A DNA stretch of 64,000 bases from Linum tenue (GCA_946122785.1 CAMGYJ010000004.1:15956150-16020149); one strand, 5' to 3'. Positions 29,801 through 41,267 are shown, counted from the first letter of the stretch. Notes: a model not told the origin generated them from the letters alone. Translations and numbers: made by a program.

Positions 29801-31804
29801 GAGAAAGGCAAGCTTGGTAGTGAAATGGTGGGAAAGAAAACTTGATAACAAGCTCCATCTTAAAGAAAACCGACAAGGTTACAAAAAAAAAAAAAGTTGC
29901 CAGGAACTTGCATCAGGGAGGCCAGACCCGTTTTGGGTAATGGCTGGAAGAGGAAAAATGGGAAGAATGAATAAGATGGTGAGAGGCAAAATTGGCAAAA
30001 GCCTGGTTTTAATTAAACTCTCTCTCACGAAATAGTCATGTCTTCTTCTGTATGGAGTGGAACAATGGAACAACTGAACAAGTATTAAATGGAGAAGTGT
30101 CATATTTGTTTTTCCTTTTCTTTATATGTTTTTTTCTGTTGAATTTTTCTTTATATTGTTTGACTTGGTCATTCTTTGTTTCCCATGTGAGAGGCTGACT
30201 TGTGTTTAGCTTTTGTTTCAATTTAGTTTTGTAATATTGAAATCTAATTCATAAAACTCAATTCAAATGGCACAATTTGTTCCTTTCTAGCCTCATTAGT
30301 AATTATAGAAATCAATCGCATAAAATGTGAAACTAACAGAGCTCATAGAATTCAGAGTCAAGAAAGCGCTTAACGTAAGGGCATATGCAATGGGTCATAT
30401 TTTAGACGCTTTTAGACGTTGAAAGCAGTAATAGCAAAATATCTTATAGAATCACAACTTTATGGACCATAATTACAAGTGATGGAACGTGGATATCATT
30501 TGTTGATTTTAACGTGTTAGATTTTGATTATATTTATTGGATACAACCTTGGGGGATCAAGAAGAAATCGTGTACTAAAGAATCATGCGATTATGATAGA
30601 AGAACATTCATAGGATATTTGTGAATCATGGATGGCCAAGGTATGATGAAGCAAAGGAAGGCTGCCAATGTTATTCTAGACAGTTCAGTTTTGGTTTGAA
30701 GTTAAAACCAACTAAATTCTCTTTTATGGGCTTACCCAAGTCAATTAGCTACATTAAACTAATAAAAGTTATGAAAAAGGTTGAAAAAAGTTTTGTCCTG
30801 TTATGGGAACAAAGAACAACATTTTGGCCTGGGTTTTCATTGACTCTCTCTCTCTCTCTCTGACACACATTATGATGGAGTAACAAGGAAGCAAACTCCT
30901 CTGACCTCTCTGTCTTCTTATGTGTAGTACGTCGCTGGTTGGGTTGAGAGTTGAGACGTACGTTGGTAGAGACAAGATGACAATTACATACTTGCCCTTT
31001 TCTTTCTTCTCTCTTTCGATAATGGTGAATGATATTGAAATGAAAAGAAGAATGTACAAAGTGCAGAAAGGATCAGAAGGACTGATCCGAAACAAACTAA
31101 AAGGAAAGATAAAGTAACGAGGAGGACAGGTACTACTGTACTGGAAACACAAAGGACAAGCAAAAACAACAAACAAGCTAGGGTGCTCCATCTACCGGCA
31201 ACAACCAAACCAAACCAAGTGAAACAACCTCCATCAATACAATAGGTGATCAGCTAACTGAGGAAACTAAAAGGTCTCAGCAGCTGGGTGAAATCAGGAG
31301 AACAAGAAATCCACACAAGTCGCAGACAAGACTGCTGATCTCTTCAGTCACGAGTGAAGTACATGACAGACATCCCCTTTCTTGCCTGCCTTGTAGTCTC
31401 ACTCTTTTAGTTTAGGTTAGTAATAACATTTCTTTTTTAAATGCATCATTAAAGAAACAAACAAGTTCCCTTTACAATGAAACAAGTTATCAAGGAGGTG
31501 ACGCGCGGTTTGGGGTTTTGACAATCTTTAATTTGTATGGCCATCTTCCTCTTCGAGTGTGCCCCCATCTTCCTCTTGGAGTAATGACTGGCAACCAAAC
31601 AGAATTCTTTAGCTCATACATAGAAAGGAAGTTGGTGCTTGGTTGGTGTCATGTGCAGTAGCAGTTTTTATAATGAGAACAAAAAAAAAAAAAAATTGAT
31701 CACGTCGAAAACATTGGACATAGCTATTAGCTAGGTTACCTTGTACCTTAGAAATATCATCCAATTCAATGTGTTGGTCGATTGCTTATAGGGACTATGG
31801 TAGT
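29801..31804. other. No gene recognised; simple repeats
   Basis: AT-rich DNA with A-runs (29882-29894, 31680-31695) and a CT run at about 30845-30861. Short frames have no recognisable content. Confidence 0.4.
31800..31804. repeat. Target-site duplication of element Y, left copy
   Basis: GTAGT is repeated at 37137-37141 on the other side of the element. Confidence 0.85.
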
Positions 31805-33202
31805 TGTTTTCCGGCGAGGAAAAAGTTATGTTTGAACACAATGAATGCACCTTTGACTTCTTGAACAACGATAATTACACGATTCACTCCTCTCCGAACA
31901 ATGTTCGAACGAGGGTGTTTGATGTTTTGATGGTTTTTTGGGAACAAGCTACGTTACTCTACTCCTATGGAGGTTCAGTGAGAGCTCTGAAAACTAAAAG
32001 CTGATTTTCAGGGAAAAGATAAATTTTGACATAGTGTGTCAAATGATTGGTTGTGGACCCTTTGCTTCGTTTTCGTTTATCCTATTTATAGTCATCGCTT
32101 GTAACCGTCGTACAACAGCCTCTTGGTAATCGCTGCTCCACTGCTTGGTGCTTGATGTAGCTTGCTTGACGCCTTGACTGTCTTGCGTGCTTGCCACTTG
32201 ATGACTAACCCCTTGTGCCATGGAGGTGTCTTGTTTGGTGAGTGAAGGTTTCGCACTTGGTGGTACTCATGCTAACCGCCTTGACACCCTAGTGCTTGAC
32301 CCCCTTGGACGGTGTCATGCATGACCCCCCTTGCGTGATGTCGTGCTTGACCCCCCTTGTGTTATGGGTCTCAACACCCCTTGTGCTTGACCCCCTTGGA
32401 CGGTGTCATGCATGACCCCCCTTGTGCTATGGGTCTCAACACTTAGCCAAATTTTGGCTCTCATGGTATCACGCTTGACCTCATGCATGACCTCCCTTGT
32501 GCTTGACCCCCTTGGACGGTGTCATGCATGACCCCCCTTGCGGTGTCATGCTTGACCCCCTACACTTAGCCAAATTTTGGCTTTCTTCGCCACCACGTCT
32601 GGGGACTCGCTAGACTAGCGTTGCCCTTCTTCACTTGCCAACCTCGACGGTGTCATGCATGACCCCCCTTGTGCTATAGGTCTCAACACTTAGCCAATTT
32701 TCGCCTTCTTTCCCATCACGGTCTAGCGCGATGACCCCTTTTCATGACATCATGCTTGACCCCCGTGGGACGATGTCATGCTTGACCCCCCTTGTACGAG
32801 ACCCCCTTGGACGATATCATGCACGACCCCCCTTGTGGTTGTGGGTCTCAACACTTAGCCAAATTTTGGCTTTCTTCGTCTCATCATGTCTAGGGGTAAT
32901 TAGCCGCGAGGTAGGTAGGCGGCTGGTGGGGCGAAATTTTGGCTAAGTATGATGGGGGACTCACTTGGGTGGTTGATGTTGAAGGGTGTCAACACGCTTG
33001 ACACTTGACCCCTCTTGCGTGACGGATGGGTGTTTGGTGGGTCAAGTAGTGTGTGTTGAGGTACCTGGTATGAAGCCCAAAATACCATCAATTAGGCCCA
33101 GCTTAAACCAATTTAATTAAGATAGTTAAGTTGGCCTTATAAATCACTACCACTCCTTGAAAATAATCAATGTGGTATTGAGTGATTCTTTAGTGGTAAA
33201 CA
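31805..33202 (-). repeat. Element Y 3' LTR
   Basis: At 1,398 bp it is about 480 bp longer than the 5' copy. The extra DNA lies mainly in 32046-32460, before a tandem of GACCCCCCTTG / GGTGTCATGCTTG phrases. That tandem (about 32280-32860) varies in copy number between LTRs, and the ends match. Confidence 0.85.
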
Positions 33203-34333
33203 AATGCCCCCAACTACTTAGTGCATAAGGATTATGGACTAATTAGTTAACGTCAACTACACCACTAAAAAAAATGCTCGTTGGTTTGAATAATAAAAAC
33301 CAAAACGCACTAAACCACCCCTGCAGCATATCCAACCGTAATTATCATTGGCCTTGATAATTAAAAGACCAAAATCAATCACTGCCTCCACTATTCTATC
33401 CCGACACGTCCTTCGTGTCATGGCTAGCTATGCAAGCTCTGTCTACAAAGAGGGTGTCATGTCATGCCTACCATCGGGATGGTTGGTTAACTTTCAAACC
33501 CGTTGATACCCCTTGCCCCAAAGAAAAAAGGACCTAAGGCTTGAGATACTTTCATTGATCAACCGATCATGTAGCACCCGATCCTCTTTCAACAAGTATG
33601 CATCCTTAGACAGGTGGCATGGAAGGTACACGATCCATGACAGACAGCTAGTGAGCTACTCTTGCCATGAAGTGGCATGATGTACTCAAACGAGCGTACG
33701 CGGCTCCATAGACCCAGCCACCTGACTCAATGTTTAACAGTCATGGCAAAGTCTTCACATCGCAAGTGTTACAACTCTAATTTCTTTTTTTTTTAGCCAC
33801 GATTGGCTTTTTTCTCTTATTTTACTAGTATTTATTTATTTATTTTAATATAGCAAAGAGTGACATGCATCACTGATATCCAAACCCTTTGGCAACCATC
33901 AACATGCCAAAGGTGTACACCCACTGCCAAGTCCATGAATTAAACCAGACCAACCATCCATAAACTGCATGTTTCTCCTCCTTAAGGAGATACGACTCCT
34001 TTGGTGTTAATTTTGAATTTTCCAGCTTAACAATAGATGGTACTCGCTCAACATGTCCTGCCTTGGTGGGCTTGCAAGGGGTCCCCTGCTCCTCTGGCTT
34101 AGCCACCTTGCTAGACATGTTGGGTTGTTGATGATGAAGCTGATGTGTTTGTCTCGTTTCTGGTGGTACTCTAGGTACTCTCAACTCATTGAGCTCATGA
34201 AAGAGACCACGAGTTTTTATATTCATTGGTTTCGCCCAACCATGCTTAATCATCCCATATAGTTGGGACGAGGAGTGTTTGGACTCAACAAGTCGATGAC
34301 TACCCTGGTGGCCAACCTGATCCTGTTCAACCC

Positions 34334-35413
34334 TTACGGCTTGCTGAGTTCTACACGTAGCACATAACCTCTGGTTCTTTGTAGGACCATTCTGGTTTTT
34401 GTATGCCAGGATGTCTTGTCCATGCCCCTGCCATTCATATTTGGCATGCCATGAGGGTTGTTAAGCATGGAATTGCTTCTTTGTCCATCTATTAACACAC
34501 TCTCATACTTAGAAATTTTTTGAGTGGCTTGGGTGTGGTGCACACTCAAATAATTTTCTCCCACTTGTTTCTTCATGGTCGGTGACATGCCCCCCTGTCC
34601 AGTGGTTGGAGACATGTCCCCCATACCATTATTCATGATTGTTGACGTGCCCCCCTTTCCAAACTTATTCATATTAGTATGCTTACTATAAGCATGTGTG
34701 GCTTGAGTTTGTTGTGGTTTCTTGGGCACGTCTATCTGTCTATTGTTTGTGGTTGGTGACATGCCCCCTTGTCGACCATTCATGGGTCGCATGCTACAAG
34801 GGGCCTTGCCTTCTTGTGCACTCTTTGACACATCAAAGTTATGAAAATCATAGGTGGCATGGGTAGGCAACACCCACTTAGACTTGCCACTCACTCTATT
34901 CTTCATGTTTGATGACATGCCCCCCTGTCCACTACGGGGAGATGGAGACATGTCCCCATTGCCCCCCTTAGCCACGCTAACATTCTTACTAGCAGCACAT
35001 GCGGCTTGGGATTGTAATGGCTTCTTGGACACAACTTTCAACTCACTGCTTGTGGTTGATGACATGTCCCTCATGTAATCCTTAGACGATAAACATGGTA
35101 TTCTGTTGGACACACCCTTTTGTTCAATTTTCTTGACATCAACGTGTCCCCCAGCCTGACACTTCACCTTCAACTTGTCATGTGGTAGGCTACCATGCCC
35201 TCCTTGCTGCCTCCTTGATGGTTTGTATCCATCAGGCTTGCTGGAAACACATGTGGCTTGAGCTTGTTGTGGCTTGTTCCGCACAACTGTCAACCCACTG
35301 CTTGTGGTTGATGACATCCCCCCCATGCCATCTCCAGACAACAAATATGGTATTTTGTTAAACACACCCATTTGTTCAATTTTCTTGACGTCAACTTGCC
35401 CCCAGGCTGACAT
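34334..35413 (-). CDS. Element Y repetitive protein, C-terminal frame
   Basis: The 359-residue frame carries imperfect repeats of roughly 80-110 residues. Their shared phrases are DVKKIEQ-G, GGMSPTT/DMSSTTSS and KKPQQ-QATH/A-SK. It is rich in Ser, Gly, Met, Lys and Gln. No zinc finger, catalytic motif or membrane segment is seen. Its first residues overlap the end of 35290-36192 in another frame, and the repeat runs on across the overlap. The two were therefore one frame, split by a single-base change near 35395-35410. Function unknown; it may replace Gag. Confidence 0.5.
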   Translation of the reverse strand: MSAWGQVDVKKIEQMGVFNKIPYLLSGDGMGGMSSTTSSGLTVVRNKPQQAQATCVSSKPDGYKPSRRQQGGHGSLPHDKLKVKCQAGGHVDVKKIEQKGVSNRIPCLSSKDYMRDMSSTTSSELKVVSKKPLQSQAACAASKNVSVAKGGNGDMSPSPRSGQGGMSSNMKNRVSGKSKWVLPTHATYDFHNFDVSKSAQEGKAPCSMRPMNGRQGGMSPTTNNRQIDVPKKPQQTQATHAYSKHTNMNKFGKGGTSTIMNNGMGDMSPTTGQGGMSPTMKKQVGENYLSVHHTQATQKISKYESVLIDGQRSNSMLNNPHGMPNMNGRGMDKTSWHTKTRMVLQRTRGYVLRVELSKP

Positions 35414-36192
35414 TTCACCTTGTTAGGTAGACTTCCATGGCCCTCTGCATGCCCCCCTGGCGGTTTGCATCCACCAGGCCGCTCGAGCATAGATGACATC
35501 GAGGTTGGGCAAGCTTGTGGTAGCACATCAGCTATTAACCCTCCACCAACTCTCACTTTCAAGCATGGTCTAGCCTTTGAGACAGTTTTATGAGTAACTG
35601 TCGGCACAGGCAGTTGCTTTACATGAGTGGTGAACGTGGGAGCGAGATTCTCGCCACAACCACCATGTTGAAGAGGTAGTTGAATTTCCATCGGAGACGA
35701 TGAGTTCTCTGACCGTGGCTGAGCAGTCCGGCCACCGGAGTCTAGATTACTCGTATACCCAGTAGCAATGTTTGACGGTGGATCTACACCATCTTTTGCC
35801 AAAACTTTCGATCTCAACACTGGTTTTATCGAAAGTTGACAAAACTCCTTAAAATTATTTTTATTTATCTCGCAAATCTCATCCAGTTGATCCAAACGTC
35901 GATTTATGCTAGTATGGAAAAAATTAAGTTGAGATACCATTTGTTTGGTGTATCCCACCATAGCCTCCTCCATTAATTTTATTTCTACCAGCAGTGACTG
36001 GTGGAGAGACAAGGTGGTGGCGGTTACACCCAAACATGGCGCCGGTGATGGTTGGCCTCTTACCCCACCATTGTTTCCGGCGTCACTTTTTGCTAATTGA
36101 CCAAGATCATAACTAGCCACTAGCTCTTTTACAAACCCAGGTAAAAGATCACCTTCTTGTTCTCTCAGTCGTGGAGCCATCAAATCAAACAC
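35290..36192 (-). CDS. Element Y repetitive protein, N-terminal frame
   Basis: The 300-residue frame starts 4 bases after the primer-site region. Its N-terminal half is predicted helical, with a Leu/Ile heptad-like segment at about residues 65-125 (LLVEIKLMEEAM, INRRLDQLDEICEINKNN) that could be a coiled coil. A Pro/Ser-rich part and then the first repeat unit (CKPPGG, GHGSLP) follow. The last ~35 residues are out of frame relative to the other repeats. I do not recognise the family. A coiled-coil N-terminus with low-complexity tail could give self-assembly, but that is inference. Confidence 0.5.
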   Translation of the reverse strand: MFDLMAPRLREQEGDLLPGFVKELVASYDLGQLAKSDAGNNGGVRGQPSPAPCLGVTATTLSLHQSLLVEIKLMEEAMVGYTKQMVSQLNFFHTSINRRLDQLDEICEINKNNFKEFCQLSIKPVLRSKVLAKDGVDPPSNIATGYTSNLDSGGRTAQPRSENSSSPMEIQLPLQHGGCGENLAPTFTTHVKQLPVPTVTHKTVSKARPCLKVRVGGGLIADVLPQACPTSMSSMLERPGGCKPPGGHAEGHGSLPNKVKCQPGGKLTSRKLNKWVCLTKYHICCLEMAWGGCHQPQAVG

Positions 36193-36195
36193 AGT

Positions 36196-36216
36196 GTCCC
36201 ACCGGGTGTGCCAATT
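36196..36216 (-). promoter_or_regulatory. Element Y primer binding site
   Basis: On the minus strand TTGGCACACCCGGTGGGAC directly follows the LTR. It resembles the TTGGCGCCCACCGTGGGGC site at 62600. The priming tRNA is not identified by me. Confidence 0.6.
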
Positions 36217-37136
36217 TGTTTTCCGGCGAGGAAAAAGTTATGTTTGAACACAATGAATGCACCTTTGACTTCTTGAACAACGATAATTACACAATCCACT
36301 CCTCTCCGAACAATGTTCGAACGAGGGTGTTTGATGTTTTGATGGTTTTTTGGGAACAAGCTACGTTACTCTACTCCTATGGAGGTTCAGTGAGAGCTCC
36401 GAAAACTAAAAGCTGATTTTCAGGGAAAAGATAAATTTTGACATAGTGTGTCAAATTTTGGCTCTCATGGTATCACGCTTGACCTCATGCATGACCTCCC
36501 TTGTGCTTGACCCCCTTGGACGGTGTCATGCATGACCCCCCTTGCGGTGTCATGCTTGACCCCCTACACTTAGCCAAATTTTGGCTTTCTTCGCCACCAC
36601 GTCTGGGGACTCGCTAGACTATCGTTGCCCTTCTTCACTTGCCAACATCGACTCACCTTGGATGGCATCATGCTTGACCCCCCTTGTGCTTGACCCACTT
36701 GGACGGTGTCATGCATGACCCCCCTTGTGCTATAGGTCTCAACACTTAGCCAATTTTCGCCTTCTTTCCCATCACGGTCTTGCGCGATGACCCCTTTTCA
36801 TGACATCATGCTTGACCCCGTTGGGACGATGTCATGCTTGACCCCCCCTTGTACGAGACCCCCTTGACGATATCATGCACGACCCCCTTTGTGGGTCTCA
36901 GCACTTAGCCAAATTTTGGCTTTCTTCGTCCCATCATGTCTAGGGGTAATTACCCGTGAGGTAGTGTTTGGTGGGTCAAGTAGTGTGTGTTGAGGTACCT
37001 GGTATGAAGCCCAAAATACCATCAATTAGGCCCAGCTTAAACCAATTTAATTAATATAGTAAAGTTGGCCTTATAAATCACTACCACTCCTTGAAAATAA
37101 TCAATGTGGTATTGAGTGATTCTTTAGTGGTAAACA
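36217..37136 (-). repeat. Element Y 5' LTR
   Basis: It is 920 bp. Both ends match the 3' LTR, but the middle repeat tract is shorter and lacks the segment equivalent to 32046-32460. Confidence 0.85.
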
Positions 37137-37141
37137 GTAGT
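37137..37141. repeat. Target-site duplication of element Y, right copy
   Basis: GTAGT matches 31800-31804. Confidence 0.85.
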
Positions 37142-37513
37142 GCATGTTGATCGAGATTCCCACCGTATTAAAAGGGAGGGACAGTTTTGAGCATGCTAGC
37201 TATTGAAGAACCATGTCAGTTATGCTCGCCATTTTAAAATGCATGTGTTACGGTGACGATTGGGATTAGATAGGGTAACAACACCCCTTTTGTTGTTACA
37301 ATAACAACAAGTTTCGCTAGGGGGCAAAAAAGTAAAACCAATAATAAGGAAATAAATTTATAGAAATTTAAAATCTGCGATCCGTGCATCTTCTTCAACC
37401 CTGCCGCGTTTTCTCCTCCGCCTCTGTTTCTTCTACCACCAGTTCTCTCCTTGCAAATTTCGCAGAAAGATAGGGATGATTCCCGTTTCCCCTGCTTCCC
37501 ACTTAATCACCGC

Positions 37514-37790
37514 CTAGAAATCGGGATCTGGCCCTGGCGGGATCTGATTTTCCGCCGAAAGTGCTATTGGTGAAAACCGTGCCGCCTGAATGTCATCCAC
37601 GGTGGCGGGGGAAGATTCAGAGCTGCTGATGATTAGTAACGCCCGGAGAGCTTCCTGGAACTGGAGCTCCTGAGCCAGCTCCGCATCCAGGGCCTCCAAA
37701 AGAAGCTTCTCCTCTTCATCTTCGTCGAAGAACGTCGAGACTCGACAGCGGCCGGCGGGTTCGTGGGATGTGGTGGTCGAGGATGACTAC
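37514..37790 (-). pseudogene. Captured gene fragment, possibly RBR/IBR-type E3 ligase N-terminus
   Basis: The minus strand is open from about 37790 to the stop at 37514. It encodes an acidic segment, then ALDAELAQELQFQEALRALL and a Ser-rich stretch. The E-L-A-x-x-L-Q-x-Q-E-A-L pattern is common near the N-terminus of plant RING-IBR-RING ubiquitin ligases. No RING cysteines are included. The ATG at 37697-37699 is one possible start; the frame is open further upstream. The assignment is tentative. Confidence 0.45.
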
Positions 37791-38094
37791 CATGACCATC
37801 CCTGTTTCAACGACCATGGGTTTGGGATCTGCGTTTGCTGTAATCTTTCATGTACTTTCTGTTTCAGTTGAACTAATTTTGGAATGATTCATTATCTAGT
37901 CATTGTGGAAATCGCCATTCCCATCTGACTCGCTCCCTTGAAGCCATTTGTGTTGCTTCTTCTTCATAAGAATAATAGATCCTGGCTTCAATATTTTCTT
38001 GGTTTCGGTGACTAAAGAGCACCTAAATTGATCAATTTGCATTCTCAATTGATTCTATTATTGTGGAACGAGTGTTAACCAGTGGTTCTATTAT

Positions 38095-38510
38095 TGTGGA
38101 ACGAGTGTTAACCAGAACACCACGAAGCATACCACAAATGTGTCTAAAGCACAAAAAAAACCTTTTAATGCATACCACAAATTTTTTAAAGCAAACCAGA
38201 AACACCACAAACCAGACCGCAATATTCCTAAAGCACACCAAAAGCATCCTAATGCAGATCACTAATTTCTTGAAACAGACCAGAAACACCATAAAGCAAA
38301 CCACAAATATTTTTAAAACACACCAGAAACCTCCAAATGTAAACCACTAATCTCCTGAAGCAAACCAGAAACACCACAAAGCATACCACAAATTTTTCTA
38401 AAACACACCAAAAATATCTTAAAGCATATACGAGTAAACAAACCACAAAAAAAAAAAAAAAAAAACAGACCATAAACAAGAGAAATCAAACCACAAATCT
38501 CATAATGCAA
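38095..38510. repeat. A/C-rich degenerate tandem repeat
   Basis: Imperfect repeats of AGAAACACCACAAA / GCATACCACAAAT / AAAGCACACCAAAA give periods of about 35 and 70 bp. Frames through it on both strands are low-complexity. Just upstream a 31-bp phrase (TTCTATTATTGTGGAACGAG and following bases) is duplicated at 38053-38115. Confidence 0.7.
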
Positions 38511-39409
38511 ACAACAAAATTCGACAACTAGTGAATGATAACTAAACTTCAGTGATCGATGACCATTATATCATCATGCACTACGTTTTCATGTGTGTCA
38601 TGATATTACGATCGGATATAAATAAGTTATTTTAACAACAAAAAATGCCCTCTAACTTACTAGCTCGACTCAATGCTAGTCTGTAAATTTACATAGAGTC
38701 TCATATTTATCGATGCATTACATCTGATTCATTCTCTAAGAGGGAATCAGAATTATTATTTCAAATTCTTCATCTTTTTCATAGAAATTAATATTCGAAG
38801 TGTTAGGAAGAACTAGAACTTTAGCTTTGCTACTCATAAAAAACTATAGCTTGTTTTATTATTTTACACTTTCCGTTAGCGGCTGCTAATTAGTTGTTAT
38901 AAAATGAAAAGTTAATTCAAAATGGGCCTTGGTTAGTGTGAGCTAGTGCAGGCGGCCTGCATGAGAGCGGGAAACGCGAATACTTTTTTGTAAGGACTAT
39001 TATGCCCTTTTTTACTTTTACGGTAGAAAAATTGAGTCAACTAATATCTAATAAAAAGTCAGTAAAACTATAGTTTTCTATTGGCTGACACCTCTGTTGT
39101 CACTGTAACAACAAATAAAGTGTTGTTACCCTATCTAATCCCGTGACGATTATTTGATCACTGGTCAAGTTAAGACATCCCATTATCACGTGACGAAAAA
39201 TGAGAGGAATAGTAATGTGCTACGCTACCTAGTATAGGCTAGCTTACCCGTTTATTTGCTTCTTAAATATTTACTGGAACGCATAGAAAACATAAGTGAA
39301 AGACCGGCTAGTTACAAAGTCAACAAAAGTTAATGTTTTCCCTCCAAATCTTGCAGTGCCGGTCTTTCTAAATTGTGAACAGTATAGATTTAAGGGTAAA
39401 TACAATTTA

Positions 39410-39783
39410 GGGCAATGTCTATTTTTTACCCAAACCTTTTTCAAATTCTTTTATTTTAACCAAACCTATAGAAATTCTATTTATTATCCAAACGTATTAT
39501 AATTTATCAAAGTCTGGGCATTCATTCTGTTACCGTTACTTATTTCGTCCACGTGAGGGGTGAGATTTTGTTTTTGTTTTTTGATAATCTTTTTATTAAA
39601 AATAGTAAATGATGATATCCTGACTGCCACGTAGGAAGTCAACTCATTATGGTCATACTTAGTCAGCATTATTAACAGAAAAGTTGACGGAGAGTTAACG
39701 TTTGGATAATTTTTAGGAATTCAATAGGTTTGGTTAAAATAAAAGAATCTGAAAAAGGTTTGGGTAAAAAATAGACATTGCCC
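39410..39783. mobile_element. Mutator-type MITE, 374 bp
   Basis: About 60-bp near-perfect terminal inverted repeats begin GGGCAATGTCTATTTTTTAC. The 9-bp duplication TACAATTTA lies at 39401-39409 and 39784-39792. There is no coding content. Confidence 0.88.
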
Positions 39784-39875
39784 TACAATTTAATATCCAA
39801 ACCTTTCATTTTAAACAATATAATAGCCAAACCTTTTCGAAAACAATCTAATATCCAAATCGTCAACTTTCCGTT

Positions 39876-40290
39876 TGTTTGACAGTTAGTTGACACTTCA
39901 AAAAAGCTCGAAGTACGACGCTTCATCAATATCCATCGATATCTTCTCTGAAAAACCACCAACATATCGTGGTTCCAAACCCGAGAAGTCCATGAATCCA
40001 CCATGATGGTATAAAATATCTAAATATTCAGTCATCTGCAATGCCAAAACAAGAAAACCAAGTTGTATTGCTTTAATTTCCCCTAAACAAAGCTTTTTTC
40101 AGTGTCAACCAACGGTCAAACGGACTTCTCGGGTGGAGTCATTTAGATATTTTATACCATCATGGTGGAGTCATGGACTTCTCGGGTTTGGAACCACGAT
40201 ATGTTGGTGATTTTTCAGAGAAGATATCGATGGATATTGATGAAGCGTCGTACTTCGAGCTTTTTTGAAGTGTCAACTAACTGTCAAACA
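39876..40290. repeat. 150-bp foldback with 115-bp loop
   Basis: The left arm 39876-40025 is the reverse complement of the right arm 40141-40290 with only about two mismatches seen. Both arms read the same short peptide in opposite directions, as expected. The loop 40026-40140 includes a partial third copy of the GGACTTCTCGGG phrase. No target duplication or transposon termini are evident. Confidence 0.88.
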
Positions 40291-40402
40291 AGATTTTCAA
40301 ACCATGATAACCAATTGTTAATCAAGTCCTTAATCAAATCAATTTATACCGTTACTAAGATTTTGGAATACAAACCAAGATTTTCAAACCATGATAACCA
40401 AT
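40291..40402 (+). repeat. Short direct duplication
   Basis: AGATTTTCAAACCATGATAA (and five more bases) occurs at 40291-40315 and again at 40378-40402, next to the foldback. Confidence 0.75.
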
Positions 40403-40734
40403 CTCATCATATGGTTGCATGTTACAATATCCTATTTCATGGCATCAAATATAGACTTTCAGAGAGTTTGATCCTCAGAACTCTGGATAAGGGATAGCTT
40501 TGGGTATCAATGGAAGGATCGAGTTCTAATGATTGATTGGGTTGTTCAATTAGGCGTTGATTTTATATGATAAACTAGGTAGCAATGCTGCGATTTGTCG
40601 CGGGGCGGAGATGACATATGTGCATGTATTATGAGGCTTGTTATGGTGTTTTGTTAGTATTATTAGCCTAAAATTGATTTTTTGTTAACAGTTTTGTTAG
40701 TAATATTGACCGAGAATAGATATATGGCTGTCAA

Positions 40735-41267
40735 TAGGGGTGGGCGTTCGGTCGGTTCGGTTTCGACCAAACCAAAACTATTAATACCGGGTCCCCGAAT
40801 TCTCCCAATCCTCAAACCGAATTCGAACCGAATTAAAATTTGGTTTGGTCGGTTTAAACCAAATTATAATTCGGTTTGGTTTTTCACACAAAACTGAATT
40901 TGTGAAGCTACTTGTATTTTCTCACTTTTAAATTATTTTTCACCCCTAATATAAACAATAAATATCAATTATATGCATCATCAATGATAAAATCAAACTT
41001 TTCAACACATAAGTCATAAAATATTTCAAATATTTAAGTCTAAAAGCAACTACAAACATAAAAATCCACCATTTGAAGCTTGCAATTATAGTATTTCGGT
41101 TTTTTTGTCGGAAATTCAGAAATTCTGTTCGGTTGAAAGAATCCTGATTTTCGAACTATTCATATTTTCCTTCCGAATTCCGAACCGAATGACATTAATT
41201 CGCTTTCAGTTCGGTTTAATTCAGTTTCTGTTCGGTTCGGGTTTACCGAACCGTTTGCCCACTCCTA
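40735..41267. mobile_element. hAT-type MITE, 533 bp
   Basis: The ends TAGGGGTGGGCGTTCGG and CCGTTTGCCCACTCCTA are inverted repeats, and CGGTT/AACCG words are abundant near both ends. The 8-bp duplication GCTGTCAA lies at 40727-40734 and 41268-41275. Confidence 0.88.

Larger units (their letters stand above)
31805..37136 (-). mobile_element. Element Y: non-autonomous LTR element with a large unknown ORF
   Basis: The minus-strand element has LTRs 36217-37136 (5') and 31805-33202 (3'), both starting TGTTTACCAC and ending CCGGAAAACA, with target duplication GTAGT. After the 5' LTR comes AATTGGCACACCCGGTGGGA, a primer site of the kind found in some gypsy elements. The internal ~3 kb encodes one long repetitive protein broken by a frameshift, without protease, polymerase, RNase H or integrase. 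It is therefore a LARD-like element mobilised by a helper, yet it kept a non-standard protein. Confidence 0.87.
37262..39142. mobile_element. Mutator-like element with captured host sequence (Pack-MULE)
   Basis: The ends start GGGATTAGATAGGGTAACAA and are perfect inverted repeats for 23 bp, with weaker similarity to about 47 bp. The perfect 9-bp duplication GTGACGATT (37253-37261, 39143-39151) is diagnostic of Mutator elements. It has no transposase. It contains a GC-rich coding segment on the minus strand at 37510-37790, unlike the AT-rich surroundings, and an A/C-rich tandem at 38095-38510. Confidence 0.85.

Noticed and set aside
38063..38510. Hydrophobic Cys/Phe/Val-rich frames of the A/C-rich tandem
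   Set aside because: Low-complexity translation of degenerate repeats in opposite directions; no signal or conserved motif.
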